Shown here piece by piece: positions 57,209-64,000 of a DNA stretch of 64,000 nucleotides. The translations under genes were made by a program, and so were the position numbers. Under the pieces are notes generated by a model, which saw only the letters and a program-made list of their open reading frames with translations, ran no database searches and was not told the origin of the DNA. The stretch is from Mycolicibacterium nivoides (lineage in GTDB: Bacteria; Actinomycetota; Actinomycetes; Mycobacteriales; Mycobacteriaceae): the NCBI RefSeq assembly GCF_003855255.1, contig NZ_CP034072.1:4769208-4833207 (forward strand), read 5' to 3'. Every line of letters starts with the position of its first letter. The first letter of the stretch is position 1.

Positions 57209-58742
57209 GCGCGGACACCTCGGTCTCCGGGCCGAACCAGCGCTCCAGAGCCGCACGCAGCCCGTCGTGGTCGAATTCGTCTGCGGCCCAGGCGACGTAG
57301 CCGTCAGGCCGGATCAACAGCGCCGCGGCAGGCCGATCAGCAACGGTCGCCTCGACGACGTCGACCCGATCCCGCCAGCCCGAGGCCGCGTCGGCACAGC
57401 CGCCGCCGGACAGGTCGAGCAGTACGGGACGTCCGCGGTGCAACAGTTGCGCGATCCGGCGGCCGTCGGACAACGTCAACGCCGGGACGAAGCGCCCGGA
57501 CAGCCTGTGCCCATCGCCGACGTCGTAGCGGACATCGGAACCGGCAAGCACGCCGGCGATGTGCGCCGAGCCGTCCGGCGTCGCCAGCAGCTCACCGAAA
57601 AGCGTTCGGAGCGCCGTGACTTCGGGACCGGCAGCCATCAGGGCAGCCTGAGCCATCGAATGCATCATCACTCGCTGCCCGGCCGGCCAGCGCTCACTGT
57701 GATAGCTGTCCAGCAAGCCGTCCGGCGCCCATCCCTGCACGGCGGCTGCGAGTTTCCAGCCCAGGTTCATCGCATCCTGCATGCCCAGGTTAAGGCCGGG
57801 CCCGCCCATCGCCGAATGGACGTGGGCGGCATCGCCCACCAGGAAGACATTGCCGGCGCGGTACTGCGAGGCCTGACGGGTGTTCTGACCATTGATCCGC
57901 CGCAGGGCGTGCGGCCCCGGCCCGCTCGGCGGTTCCACCGGCAGGTCGGCCCCGACCACCCGCTTCACGCTCTCGCGCAGTTCGTCGATGGTCAACTCAG
58001 GAGCGTCCTCGGGCAGGACCGAACCGTATTCGATGGTCCCGAGCATCGATCGGCCCGCTTGGAACTCCGCATAGATCAGCACACCGCCTTCGAACCGGTT
58101 GTGACCGAACGGGATTTGCCCGACACCCGGGACGTTCAGCGCACCGTAGCCGGTGCGTAACTCGTCCGGCAGGCTGATGTGGGCCACTCGCGCTATGACA
58201 TCGGTGGTCAGCCCGGGAAAGTCGATGCCCGCCTTCTTCCTGACCGGACTGCGTCCGCCGTCGGCACCGACGAGGTAGGTGGCCGGCAACCGGTAGTTCC
58301 CCTCAGGTGATGAGACATCGAGGACCACGCCGTCGGATCCCTGCTCGAAATCGGTGAGTTCATGTCCCCACCGGATCTGCGCCCCCAGGCCCCGAACCCA
58401 GTCCGCCAGTTCGCGCACCACTCGGGGCTGCTGAATCAGCATGCCGTACATGGGGTTGTCCACGACGTCGGTGAACGGCACCTGCATGCCCGCGAAGATG
58501 TAGCCGTCCATTGGCTGCGGAGGCTCATCCGATCCACTCAACGTCTGATACAAGCCGCGAAGGTCGAGCACGCGATTGGCCTGTCCGACAATGCCGTTGG
58601 CCTTGAGCTCCGGGCTGGGCTCAGCCAGCTGCTCGAGCACCACGGGCCGCAACCCGGCCAGGGCCAACTCCCCCGCCACCAGCAGGCCGTTGGGACCCGC
58701 GCCCGAGATGACGACATCTACCTGATCTGTTGTGTGTTTCAA
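57198..58742 (-). CDS. FAD-dependent aromatic monooxygenase, rifampicin-monooxygenase-like
   Basis: 514 residues with TTG start overlapping the tetR stop (TTGA) and a strong GGGAGGG upstream. GAGPNG (VVISGAGPNGLLVAGELA) binds FAD; DG motif in YLVGADGGRSPVRKKAG; GD motif in FLVGDAAHVHSAMGGPGLNL; a C-terminal thioredoxin-like domain (RPAAALLIRPDGYVAWAAD) completes the long form of the family that includes PgaE, MHPCO and Rox. It could hydroxylate rifamycin-like or polyketide aromatics; the true substrate is open. Confidence 0.88.
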   Translation of the reverse strand: MKHTTDQVDVVISGAGPNGLLVAGELALAGLRPVVLEQLAEPSPELKANGIVGQANRVLDLRGLYQTLSGSDEPPQPMDGYIFAGMQVPFTDVVDNPMYGMLIQQPRVVRELADWVRGLGAQIRWGHELTDFEQGSDGVVLDVSSPEGNYRLPATYLVGADGGRSPVRKKAGIDFPGLTTDVIARVAHISLPDELRTGYGALNVPGVGQIPFGHNRFEGGVLIYAEFQAGRSMLGTIEYGSVLPEDAPELTIDELRESVKRVVGADLPVEPPSGPGPHALRRINGQNTRQASQYRAGNVFLVGDAAHVHSAMGGPGLNLGMQDAMNLGWKLAAAVQGWAPDGLLDSYHSERWPAGQRVMMHSMAQAALMAAGPEVTALRTLFGELLATPDGSAHIAGVLAGSDVRYDVGDGHRLSGRFVPALTLSDGRRIAQLLHRGRPVLLDLSGGGCADAASGWRDRVDVVEATVADRPAAALLIRPDGYVAWAADEFDHDGLRAALERWFGPETEVSALSA

Positions 58743-59362
58743 TTCTTCCCTCCCGGTTCAGGCAGGCCCGCGGCCACCGCCGCGAACCCTTTGCGCAGCA
58801 GTGACGTGAAAGACACTGGTGGATCGGAGTTTCCGTAGACGTCCATCGCGACATCGCCGACCGCCCGTACGATGGCGGCGACGAGTCGCGGGTACATATC
58901 GCGCCGCGGATCGGTGCCGGTCCGCTCGGCGATCACCGCCACCCATTCCTCGGCCATCCCCCGGAAGGTGGCGTCGCGAATCTCCGGGATCATCAGCAAT
59001 TTTCGAACCTCGCCAAGCTGCTGACGGGTCGGCAGTGCGTTCTCCACACCGTAGACGTCGGCCATGTCGGCGTCCAACGGTTTGATCACCGATTCGGTGA
59101 TGGCCGTCCACAGCGGCTCGTCGGCGGGGCGCGCGCGCAGCATGTCGATACTGCGCCGCATGCGTTCCTGCTGCCGGTAGGCCAGTGCGTCGTATTTGCC
59201 GGCGAAGTAGTTGGTGAACGTGCGCAGCGAGACCCCGGCCAGGTTGGCGATGTCCTCGCGGGTGACGTTCTCCAGGCCGCGCTCGAATGCCAGGCTCAGC
59301 GCCGCATCGCTCAGCGCCCTGCGGGTATCGAGCTTCTTACGTTCTCGCAGTCCGGGTGCCAT
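58739..59362 (-). CDS. TetR-family transcriptional regulator
   Basis: 207 residues. RKKLDTRRALSDAALSLAFE, then NVTREDIANLAGVSLRTFTN, YFAGKYDAL: a TetR head. Start 59362 is preferred to 59398 because the latter lies in the operator. Translationally coupled to the monooxygenase, so it probably controls that gene and itself through the 23-base palindrome at 59380. Confidence 0.88.
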   Translation of the reverse strand: MAPGLRERKKLDTRRALSDAALSLAFERGLENVTREDIANLAGVSLRTFTNYFAGKYDALAYRQQERMRRSIDMLRARPADEPLWTAITESVIKPLDADMADVYGVENALPTRQQLGEVRKLLMIPEIRDATFRGMAEEWVAVIAERTGTDPRRDMYPRLVAAIVRAVGDVAMDVYGNSDPPVSFTSLLRKGFAAVAAGLPEPGGKN

Positions 59363-59379
59363 GCCTTCACGGTAGACCA

Positions 59380-59402
59380 AATATTGCCCATTGGGCAATA
59401 TT
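59380..59402. promoter_or_regulatory. Perfect 23-base operator of the tetR-monooxygenase operon
   Basis: AATATTGCCCA, one central base, then TGGGCAATATT: eleven-base arms with no mismatch, 18 bases upstream of the tetR start. A weaker TTGCC-TCC-TGGGCA lies next to it at 59401. It also lies only 21 bases from the AT-rich part of the erm promoter, so the TetR might influence erm as well. Confidence 0.65.
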
Positions 59403-59423
59403 GCCTCCTGGGCATTTCCTGTG

Positions 59424-59462
59424 AAAAATCAGTTGAAGCCGGGCCGCCACCACGCCTACCGT
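59424..59462 (+). promoter_or_regulatory. WhiB7-type promoter for the erm leader
   Basis: AAAAAT (59424-59429), three bases, -35 TTGAAG (59433-59438), an 18-base spacer and -10 TACCGT (59457-59462). An AT-run three bases upstream of the -35 is the mark of WhiB7-activated promoters in mycobacteria. The predicted start falls on or beside the leader ATG at 59470. Confidence 0.6.
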
Positions 59463-59469
59463 GGCAGCC

Positions 59470-59505
59470 ATGTCAGTGACCTACATCCGCTTGCGCATCA
59501 CATAG
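59470..59505 (+). CDS. Erm leader peptide with RLR stalling motif
   Basis: Eleven codons: MSVTYIRLRIT, ending TAG. ATG lies seven bases after the -10, so translation is probably leaderless. IRLR matches the Arg-x-Arg pattern of ErmD-type leader peptides, at which macrolides and ketolides arrest the ribosome. It ends 67 bases ahead of the erm start and is followed at once by a hairpin. Induction of erm by this means is inferred. Confidence 0.55.
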   Translation: MSVTYIRLRIT

Positions 59506-59506
59506 C

Positions 59507-59565
59507 CGGCGGATCTTCACTTCCTCGGAACATCCGCCGCAGCAGCTTTGTCCCTGCGACTGCGG
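59507..59565 (+). promoter_or_regulatory. Mutually exclusive hairpins between leader peptide and erm
   Basis: CGGCGGAT (59507-59514) pairs perfectly with ATCCGCCG (59532-59539). CCGCAG (59537-59542) can instead pair with CTGCGG (59560-59565), which holds the first half of the erm Shine-Dalgarno sequence GGAG (59564-59567). The two stems share bases 59537-59539 and cannot both form fully. This is the layout of a translational attenuator, although the switching direction cannot be settled by eye. Confidence 0.45.
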
Positions 59566-59572
59566 AGCATCC

Positions 59573-60313
59573 GTGTCTTCAACCCATCACGGCCGGCATG
59601 AGTACGGCCAGAATTTCCTGTGCGACCGTCGAGTGGTCGCCGATATCGTCAAAATCGTCGCGCGCACAACAGGTCCCATTGTCGAGATCGGTGCCGGCGA
59701 CGGCGCGCTGACCCTGCCGCTGCAACGGCTGGACCGGCCGCTGACCGCCATCGAGATCGACCGCCGGAGGGCCAGACGACTCGCGGACCGAACCTCGGCC
59801 GAGGTGGTCAGTACCGACTTCCTGCGGTACCGGCTACCCCAGACGCCGCACGTGGTGGTGGGCAACCTGCCTTTCCACCTGACCACCGCGATCCTGCGGC
59901 GGCTGTGGTACGGCCCGGGATGGACCGACGCCGTACTGCTGATGCAGTGGGAGGTGGCCCGGCGGCGGGCCGCCGTCGGCGGGGCCACCATGATGACGGC
60001 ACAGTGGTGGCCGTGGTTCGAGTTCGGTTTGGCACGAAAGGTTTCCGCTGAGTCCTTTCGACCACGCCCCGGCGTGGACGCCGGGCTGCTGACCATCACG
60101 CGCCGTGATGAGCCGTTGATCCCGTGCGCCGAGCGTCGCCGGTATCAGGCGTTGGTACACCAGGTGTTCACCGGGCGGGGCCGCGGCCTGGCGCAGATCC
60201 TGAGGCCTCAGGTAGATCGGCGGTGGTTGCAGGCCAATGGAATTCATCCATCGGCGTTGCCAAGGGACTTGTCCGCCCAACAGTGGGCGGCGTTGTTCGC
60301 CGCCGTCAGTTAG
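59573..60313 (+). CDS. erm: 23S rRNA (adenine-N6) methyltransferase, Erm(39)-like
   Basis: 246 residues, GTG start behind GGAG. Erm/KsgA fold: HEYGQNFLCDRRVVADIV, SAM motif VEIGAGDGALTLPL, VVSTDFLRYRL and the catalytic NLPFHLTTAILRRL. Dimethylation of A2058 of 23S rRNA gives resistance to macrolides and lincosamides. Length, sequence style and the folD neighbourhood fit the chromosomal erm genes of rapidly growing mycobacteria. Start codon and motifs are intact, so it should work. The 3' end overlaps the DUF3017 gene by four bases. Confidence 0.93.
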   Translation: MSSTHHGRHEYGQNFLCDRRVVADIVKIVARTTGPIVEIGAGDGALTLPLQRLDRPLTAIEIDRRRARRLADRTSAEVVSTDFLRYRLPQTPHVVVGNLPFHLTTAILRRLWYGPGWTDAVLLMQWEVARRRAAVGGATMMTAQWWPWFEFGLARKVSAESFRPRPGVDAGLLTITRRDEPLIPCAERRRYQALVHQVFTGRGRGLAQILRPQVDRRWLQANGIHPSALPRDLSAQQWAALFAAVS

Positions 60314-60603
60314 CTGGTGCCCAGCGGGTCGATGGTCCAGGCGATGTAGAGCACCGCTGCGCTCACCGTCGCGGTGGTGGCGAAGTCGATGGTCCGCGAG
60401 CGCACCACGAGCAGACCCGCCCGGTCGTCGGTCAGCGCGAGCCGCAGCGCTGCCGCCACCCCCACCCCGATTCCGATGAACAGTGCGCCGCGGCGCCAAT
60501 AGCCCGCCACCACCAAGACGAACGCCGCGATGAAGATCAGCCCGACCACCAGGATCGGCCACTGTCCGGCGAACACCTTGCGGACGAACTCGTTCACTGT
60601 CAC
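60310..60603 (-). CDS. DUF3017 membrane protein
   Basis: 97 residues, three membrane helices: [38 protein letters not shown] and [23 protein letters not shown] start overlaps the folD stop. Position and family match Rv3355c, always beside folD in mycobacteria. Function unknown. Confidence 0.85.
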   Translation of the reverse strand: MTVNEFVRKVFAGQWPILVVGLIFIAAFVLVVAGYWRRGALFIGIGVGVAAALRLALTDDRAGLLVVRSRTIDFATTATVSAAVLYIAWTIDPLGTS

Positions 60604-61460
60604 GCCAGTTTCGACTCTTCGAGCTCGACGACATTGCTCAGCAGGAACGCGCGCGTCAGCGGTCCCACCCCACCGGGGTTGGGCGACACATGCCCGGCCA
60701 CGTCCCAGACGTCGGGCGCGACGTCACCGGTCAGCTTGCCGTCCACCCGGCTCACGCCGACGTCGACGACGGCCGCACCAGGCTTGACCATGTCCGCGGT
60801 GACCATGTGCGGCACACCGACAGCGGCGATGATGATGTCGGCCTGACGGGTCAGCGCGGGCAGATCCCGGGTGCCGGTATGGCAGAGCGTGACGGTGGCG
60901 TTCTCCGAACGCCGGGTGAGCAGCAGGCCCATCGGCCGGCCGACGGTGACCCCACGTCCGATCACCACGACATGCGCCCCGGCGATCGGCACGTCGAACC
61001 GGCGCAGCAGATGCACGATGCCGCGCGGAGTGCAGGGCAGCGGCGCTTCCTTGCCGAGCACCAGCCGACCGAGGTTCGTCGGGTGCAGACCGTCGGCATC
61101 CTTGGCCGGATCGATACGCTCCAGCGCGGCGTTCTCGTCCAGATGCTTGGGCAGCGGCAGCTGCACGATGTAGCCCGTGCACTCCGGGTTGGCATTGAGC
61201 TCGTCGATCGTCTCGTCGAGCTGGGCCTGCGTGATGTCGGCGGGAAGGTCGCGGCGGATCGAGTTGATCCCGACCTTTGCGCAGTCGGCGTGCTTGCCGC
61301 GCACGTAGGCCTGCGACCCGGGGTCGTCACCGACCAGCACGGTCCCGAGACCGGGTGTCCGGCCGGCTTCGGCCAACTTCGCTACACGCTGCTTGAGGTC
61401 GACGAAGATCTCGTCGCGCGTCGCCTTACCGTCCAACACAATGGAACCCACGGTCCCCAT
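60600..61460 (-). CDS. folD: Methylenetetrahydrofolate dehydrogenase/cyclohydrolase
   Basis: 286 residues, bifunctional enzyme of one-carbon metabolism. Catalytic Lys in [34 protein letters not shown] and [20 protein letters not shown] site [14 protein letters not shown], and [15 protein letters not shown] at the end. Ortholog of Rv3356c. Overlaps the DUF3017 gene by four bases. Confidence 0.96.
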   Translation of the reverse strand: MGTVGSIVLDGKATRDEIFVDLKQRVAKLAEAGRTPGLGTVLVGDDPGSQAYVRGKHADCAKVGINSIRRDLPADITQAQLDETIDELNANPECTGYIVQLPLPKHLDENAALERIDPAKDADGLHPTNLGRLVLGKEAPLPCTPRGIVHLLRRFDVPIAGAHVVVIGRGVTVGRPMGLLLTRRSENATVTLCHTGTRDLPALTRQADIIIAAVGVPHMVTADMVKPGAAVVDVGVSRVDGKLTGDVAPDVWDVAGHVSPNPGGVGPLTRAFLLSNVVELEESKLA

Positions 61461-61488
61461 TGTGTCAGTCGCGTGGCAGGCTCAGCAT

Positions 61489-62724
61489 ATGAACACCCAG
61501 CCCAATGTGTTCACTGATGTTTTCAGTGAGGCCAAGCTCGGCCCCGTGACGCTGCGCAACCGCATCATCAAGGCCGCCACCTTCGAAGCGTCCACGCCTG
61601 ATGCGCTGGTCACGGAGGATTTGATCAACTACCACCGGCTGCCCGCGGCCGGCGGTGTCGGCATGACCACCGTCGCCTACTGCGCGGTGGCCCCCGGCGG
61701 CCGCACCGACGGCTGGCAGATCTGGATGCGGCCCGAGGCCGTTCCCGGACTGACCAAACTGACCGAGACCATCCATGCCGAGGGCGCCGCCATCAGTGCC
61801 CAGATCGGCCATGCCGGGCCGGTCGCCAACTCGCGCACCAACAAGGCCCCCGCACTGGCGCCGGTCCGGTTCTTCAACCCGCTGTCGATGCGGTTTGCCA
61901 GGAAGGCCTCGATCGACGACATCCGCGACGTCACCGAAGCGCACGCCAACGCCGCACGGCTGGCCATCGACTCTGGCTTCGACGCGGTCGAGGTACACCT
62001 CGGCCACAACTACCTGGCCAGCTCGTTCCTGTCCCCGCTCATCAACCGGCGCACCGACGAGTTCGGCGGATCGCTGGAGAACCGGGCCAAGGTCGCCCGT
62101 GGAGTCGTGCGCGCGGTGCGCGACGCCGTCGACAAGCACGGCGACCGGAAGATCGCCGTCATCGCCAAACTGAACATGAGCGACGGTGTCCGCGGCGGCA
62201 TCCCGATCGACGAGTCGCTGCAGACGGCGAAGTGGCTCGAGGAGGACGGCGGCCTGGACGCCATCGAGCTCACCGCGGGCAGCTCGCTGGTCAACCCGAT
62301 GTACCTGTTCCGCGGCGGCGCGCCGGTCAAGGAGTTCGCCGCGAACTTCAAACCCCCGATCAGCTGGGGCATCCGGATGAGCGGCAACAAGTTCTTCCGC
62401 GAGTACCCGTATCACGAGGCGTATCTGATGCGCGACGCCGAGAAGTTCCGTGCCGAGCTGAGCATGCCGATCATCCTGCTGGGCGGCATCACCAACCGCG
62501 AGACGATGGACCGGGCGATGGCGGCGGGCTTCGAGTTCATCGCGATGGGGCGCGCGCTGCTCGCCGAGCCGGATCTGCTCAACCGGATCCAGGCCGAAAA
62601 AGACAACGACGGTCAAGGCCGTGTCTTGTCCAAGTGCACGCACTGCAACATGTGCATGCCGACGATCTACAGCCACACTCACTGCGTGGTGACGGGAGCC
62701 CCGGACTCACTCGTGAGCGAATAG
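61489..62724 (+). CDS. NADH:flavin oxidoreductase, old yellow enzyme type
   Basis: 411 residues. FMN barrel: LGPVTLRNRIIKAATFEAST, AISAQIGHAGPV, FDAVEVHLGHNYLASSFLSP, then NRRTDEFGGSLENRAK, and GGITNRETMDRAMAAGFEFI. The C-terminal CTHCNMCMPTIYS is the cysteine cluster of the larger, iron-sulfur-type members, here shortened. Reduces activated double bonds of unknown substrates; similar to Rv3359. Start 61489 is set by homology. Confidence 0.86.
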   Translation: MNTQPNVFTDVFSEAKLGPVTLRNRIIKAATFEASTPDALVTEDLINYHRLPAAGGVGMTTVAYCAVAPGGRTDGWQIWMRPEAVPGLTKLTETIHAEGAAISAQIGHAGPVANSRTNKAPALAPVRFFNPLSMRFARKASIDDIRDVTEAHANAARLAIDSGFDAVEVHLGHNYLASSFLSPLINRRTDEFGGSLENRAKVARGVVRAVRDAVDKHGDRKIAVIAKLNMSDGVRGGIPIDESLQTAKWLEEDGGLDAIELTAGSSLVNPMYLFRGGAPVKEFAANFKPPISWGIRMSGNKFFREYPYHEAYLMRDAEKFRAELSMPIILLGGITNRETMDRAMAAGFEFIAMGRALLAEPDLLNRIQAEKDNDGQGRVLSKCTHCNMCMPTIYSHTHCVVTGAPDSLVSE

Positions 62725-62728
62725 CTCC

Positions 62729-63634
62729 ATGGTCGGCAACCCCAGCGACACGATGGTCACCTACCGGTACGTGCGGGTAGGCCTGGTCGCGCTGGTGATG
62801 TTTCTGTTGACCTCACTGGCGTTGACGTGGGCGCACAGTTGCCCGCAGGGATCGATCAGCGCGTTCTTCTACACCCGTACCCACGCGGTGTTCCTGGCCT
62901 CGCTGTGCGCGATCGGCATCTGTCTGATCGCGTACAAGGGCAGCCGGGTGGGTGAGGATGCGCTGTTGAACTACTCCGGCTTCATGGCGTTCATCGTCGC
63001 CCTGGTGCCCACCGGCCCCGACGACCTGTGCCGGCCATGGCTTCCCAGCGTGACCGACCCGTTCGGCGGTGTCGCGAACAACGTCGCCGCATTGTTCGTG
63101 GCCGTCGTCGTCGGCACCGGGATGTACCTGGCGCTCGGCCGCTGGCGGCGTCCGCAAGAGCCACCTGTCGCGTCGATCCCGTCCTGCGACGAGGCCGCCA
63201 CCCTGTGGAAGACCATCGCCACCGTGCTGCTTCGGGTCGAAAAATGGCTTCCGGCAGCGCTGTTGGTCATCGCCATCGCCGGCGCCCCGCTGATGTTGTG
63301 GGACTGGTTCGCCCAGCACGCTCACGTGATCGCCGCGGTGGCGATGTTCCTGGCCATCACGCTGGTGGCGGTCTACCACGCGTGCTACGCCCGGGCTGCC
63401 GTGCGCCAGCACCTGGCCCGGTTCTACGCGACCATCGCCGCGCTCATGCTGACCACCGTGGTGGCCGGCGTCGTGCTGCTGATTCTCGGATGGCACTTCG
63501 GCGTGATCACCGTCGAACTCATCCTCATCGTGCTGTTCGCGGTGTTCTGGGCCGTGCAGACCTGGGACGTCTGGGACGCCCAGGACCGCTACCCGGCGGA
63601 AGCCGTTCCCACGCTGGCCAACGCCACGCCGTAA
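62729..63634 (+). CDS. Multi-pass membrane protein of unknown function
   Basis: 301 residues, seven or so membrane helices, starting five bases after the oxidoreductase stop. Motifs: FYTRTHAVFLASLCAIGICL, YSGFMAFIVALVPTGPDDLC, ITLVAVYHACYARAAVRQHL and WAVQTWDVWDAQDRYPAE. I do not recognise the family; no catalytic residues stand out. The start is uncertain: an in-frame ATG lies at 62753 and neither has a clear ribosome site. Confidence 0.75.
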   Translation: MVGNPSDTMVTYRYVRVGLVALVMFLLTSLALTWAHSCPQGSISAFFYTRTHAVFLASLCAIGICLIAYKGSRVGEDALLNYSGFMAFIVALVPTGPDDLCRPWLPSVTDPFGGVANNVAALFVAVVVGTGMYLALGRWRRPQEPPVASIPSCDEAATLWKTIATVLLRVEKWLPAALLVIAIAGAPLMLWDWFAQHAHVIAAVAMFLAITLVAVYHACYARAAVRQHLARFYATIAALMLTTVVAGVVLLILGWHFGVITVELILIVLFAVFWAVQTWDVWDAQDRYPAEAVPTLANATP

Positions 63635-63753
63635 CCGGCCATACCGTGAGCTAACCCATCGGCGCCAATTCAGGCATCCGTTCCGTGACCAGAAGAAGCA
63701 GAAACCCAACCCGGCAACGGAACCGACGTCATCAACGTCCTCATCGACGACCG

Positions 63754-64000
63754 CTAGGCGGTGTACCCGTCGATCTGCAGCGTCTGCCCGTCGCGCCGCA
63801 ACACCAGCACCGCACCCGGGGCCGGTATCAGACCCTCTACCGATTCGGCAGGCACCGTCGCGGTCTGAGCGCAGGTCTTCGCGTCGAAACCGCGCAGCGA
63901 TCCCGCGGCACCCCGGGCGCCGCGGTCGGCAAGAAGCAGGGTGTCAGGGAACGTGACAAAGGCAGGTTGATCGACGCGTAGGCTCGGCACGTTGACCCGA
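63754..64000 (-). CDS. C-terminal part of a protein of unknown function (runs off the right edge)
   Basis: The frame is open to the window edge: RVNVPSLRVDQPAFVTF and then DTLLLADRG ... GSLRGFDAKTCAQTATVP ... LVLRRDGQTLQIDGYTA. The short beta-strand rhythm with LRGFDAKTC suggests a blade-like or secreted beta protein. A GTG at 63990 could start an 78-residue protein, but continuation beyond the edge is more likely. The preceding 119 bases (63635-63753) hold nothing I can assign. Confidence 0.5.
   Translation of the reverse strand, partial: RVNVPSLRVDQPAFVTFPDTLLLADRGARGAAGSLRGFDAKTCAQTATVPAESVEGLIPAPGAVLVLRRDGQTLQIDGYTA

Overview
The window is GC-rich chromosomal DNA from a fast-growing mycobacterium (Mycolicibacterium). 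Gene order follows the M. tuberculosis segment Rv3308 (pmmB) to about Rv3359: pmmB, upp, an Rv3311-like gene, add-deoA-cdd, sdhCDAB, sigJ, an Rv3329-like aminotransferase, dacB, an Rv3335c-like membrane protein, trpS, metZ, metX, a methyltransferase, a DUF3017 protein, folD and a flavin oxidoreductase. A 246-residue Erm methyltransferase beside folD is of the intrinsic erm(38)-erm(40) type of rapid growers and best fits the M. fortuitum group. The species call is inference.

Layout. 1-3.2 kb: TetR and MarR regulators with a flavin monooxygenase and an AbrB-type membrane protein. 3.2-7 kb: pmmB, an odd two-part membrane protein, upp. 7-12 kb: an insertion relative to M. tuberculosis with an ECF sigma factor behind a 16-codon upstream ORF, an SDR, an EspC-like protein paired with a WXG/NlpC-P60 protein, and a cyclase pseudogene. 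12-16.7 kb: a hydrolase, a small secreted protein and nucleoside salvage genes, with an internally deleted dienelactone hydrolase between deoA and add. 16.7-20.3 kb: sdhCDAB behind an IdeR-like box. 20.3-23.3 kb: a carboxymuconolactone decarboxylase-like gene with an ECF41 (SigJ) type promoter, a steroid 5-alpha-reductase-like gene behind a KstR-type site, and sigJ itself. 23.3-34.6 kb: a polyamine/amine uptake and oxidation locus in three transcription units. 34.6-40.3 kb: lactonase-like protein, two regulators, a secreted protein, dacB.

40.4-43.8 kb is the most unusual unit: tetR, a glycosyltransferase, a gene for an F-type ATP synthase c subunit, and a second glycosyltransferase, in one overlapping operon. 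The c subunit keeps the ion-carrying glutamate but differs at two positions of the bedaquiline pocket. I read it as a possible defence cassette against an ATP synthase inhibitor (inference). 43.9-52.4 kb: nitronate monooxygenase, a guanidine-III riboswitch with its guanidinium exporter, trpS, xthA and a monomeric isocitrate dehydrogenase. 52.4-56.2 kb: a SAM-IV riboswitch and the methionine genes metZ, metX and a methyltransferase. 56.2-64 kb: HxlR and TetR regulators with their neighbours, erm behind a WhiB7-like promoter and an 11-residue leader peptide with the RLR stalling motif, folD, an OYE-type oxidoreductase, and a gene cut by the window edge.

Regulatory DNA is rich and mostly readable: palindromic operators at nine regulator genes, two riboswitches, several leaderless promoters (TAnnnT 6-9 bases before ATG), and three copies of a dispersed intergenic palindrome. 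No tRNA, rRNA, CRISPR, IS element or prophage was seen.
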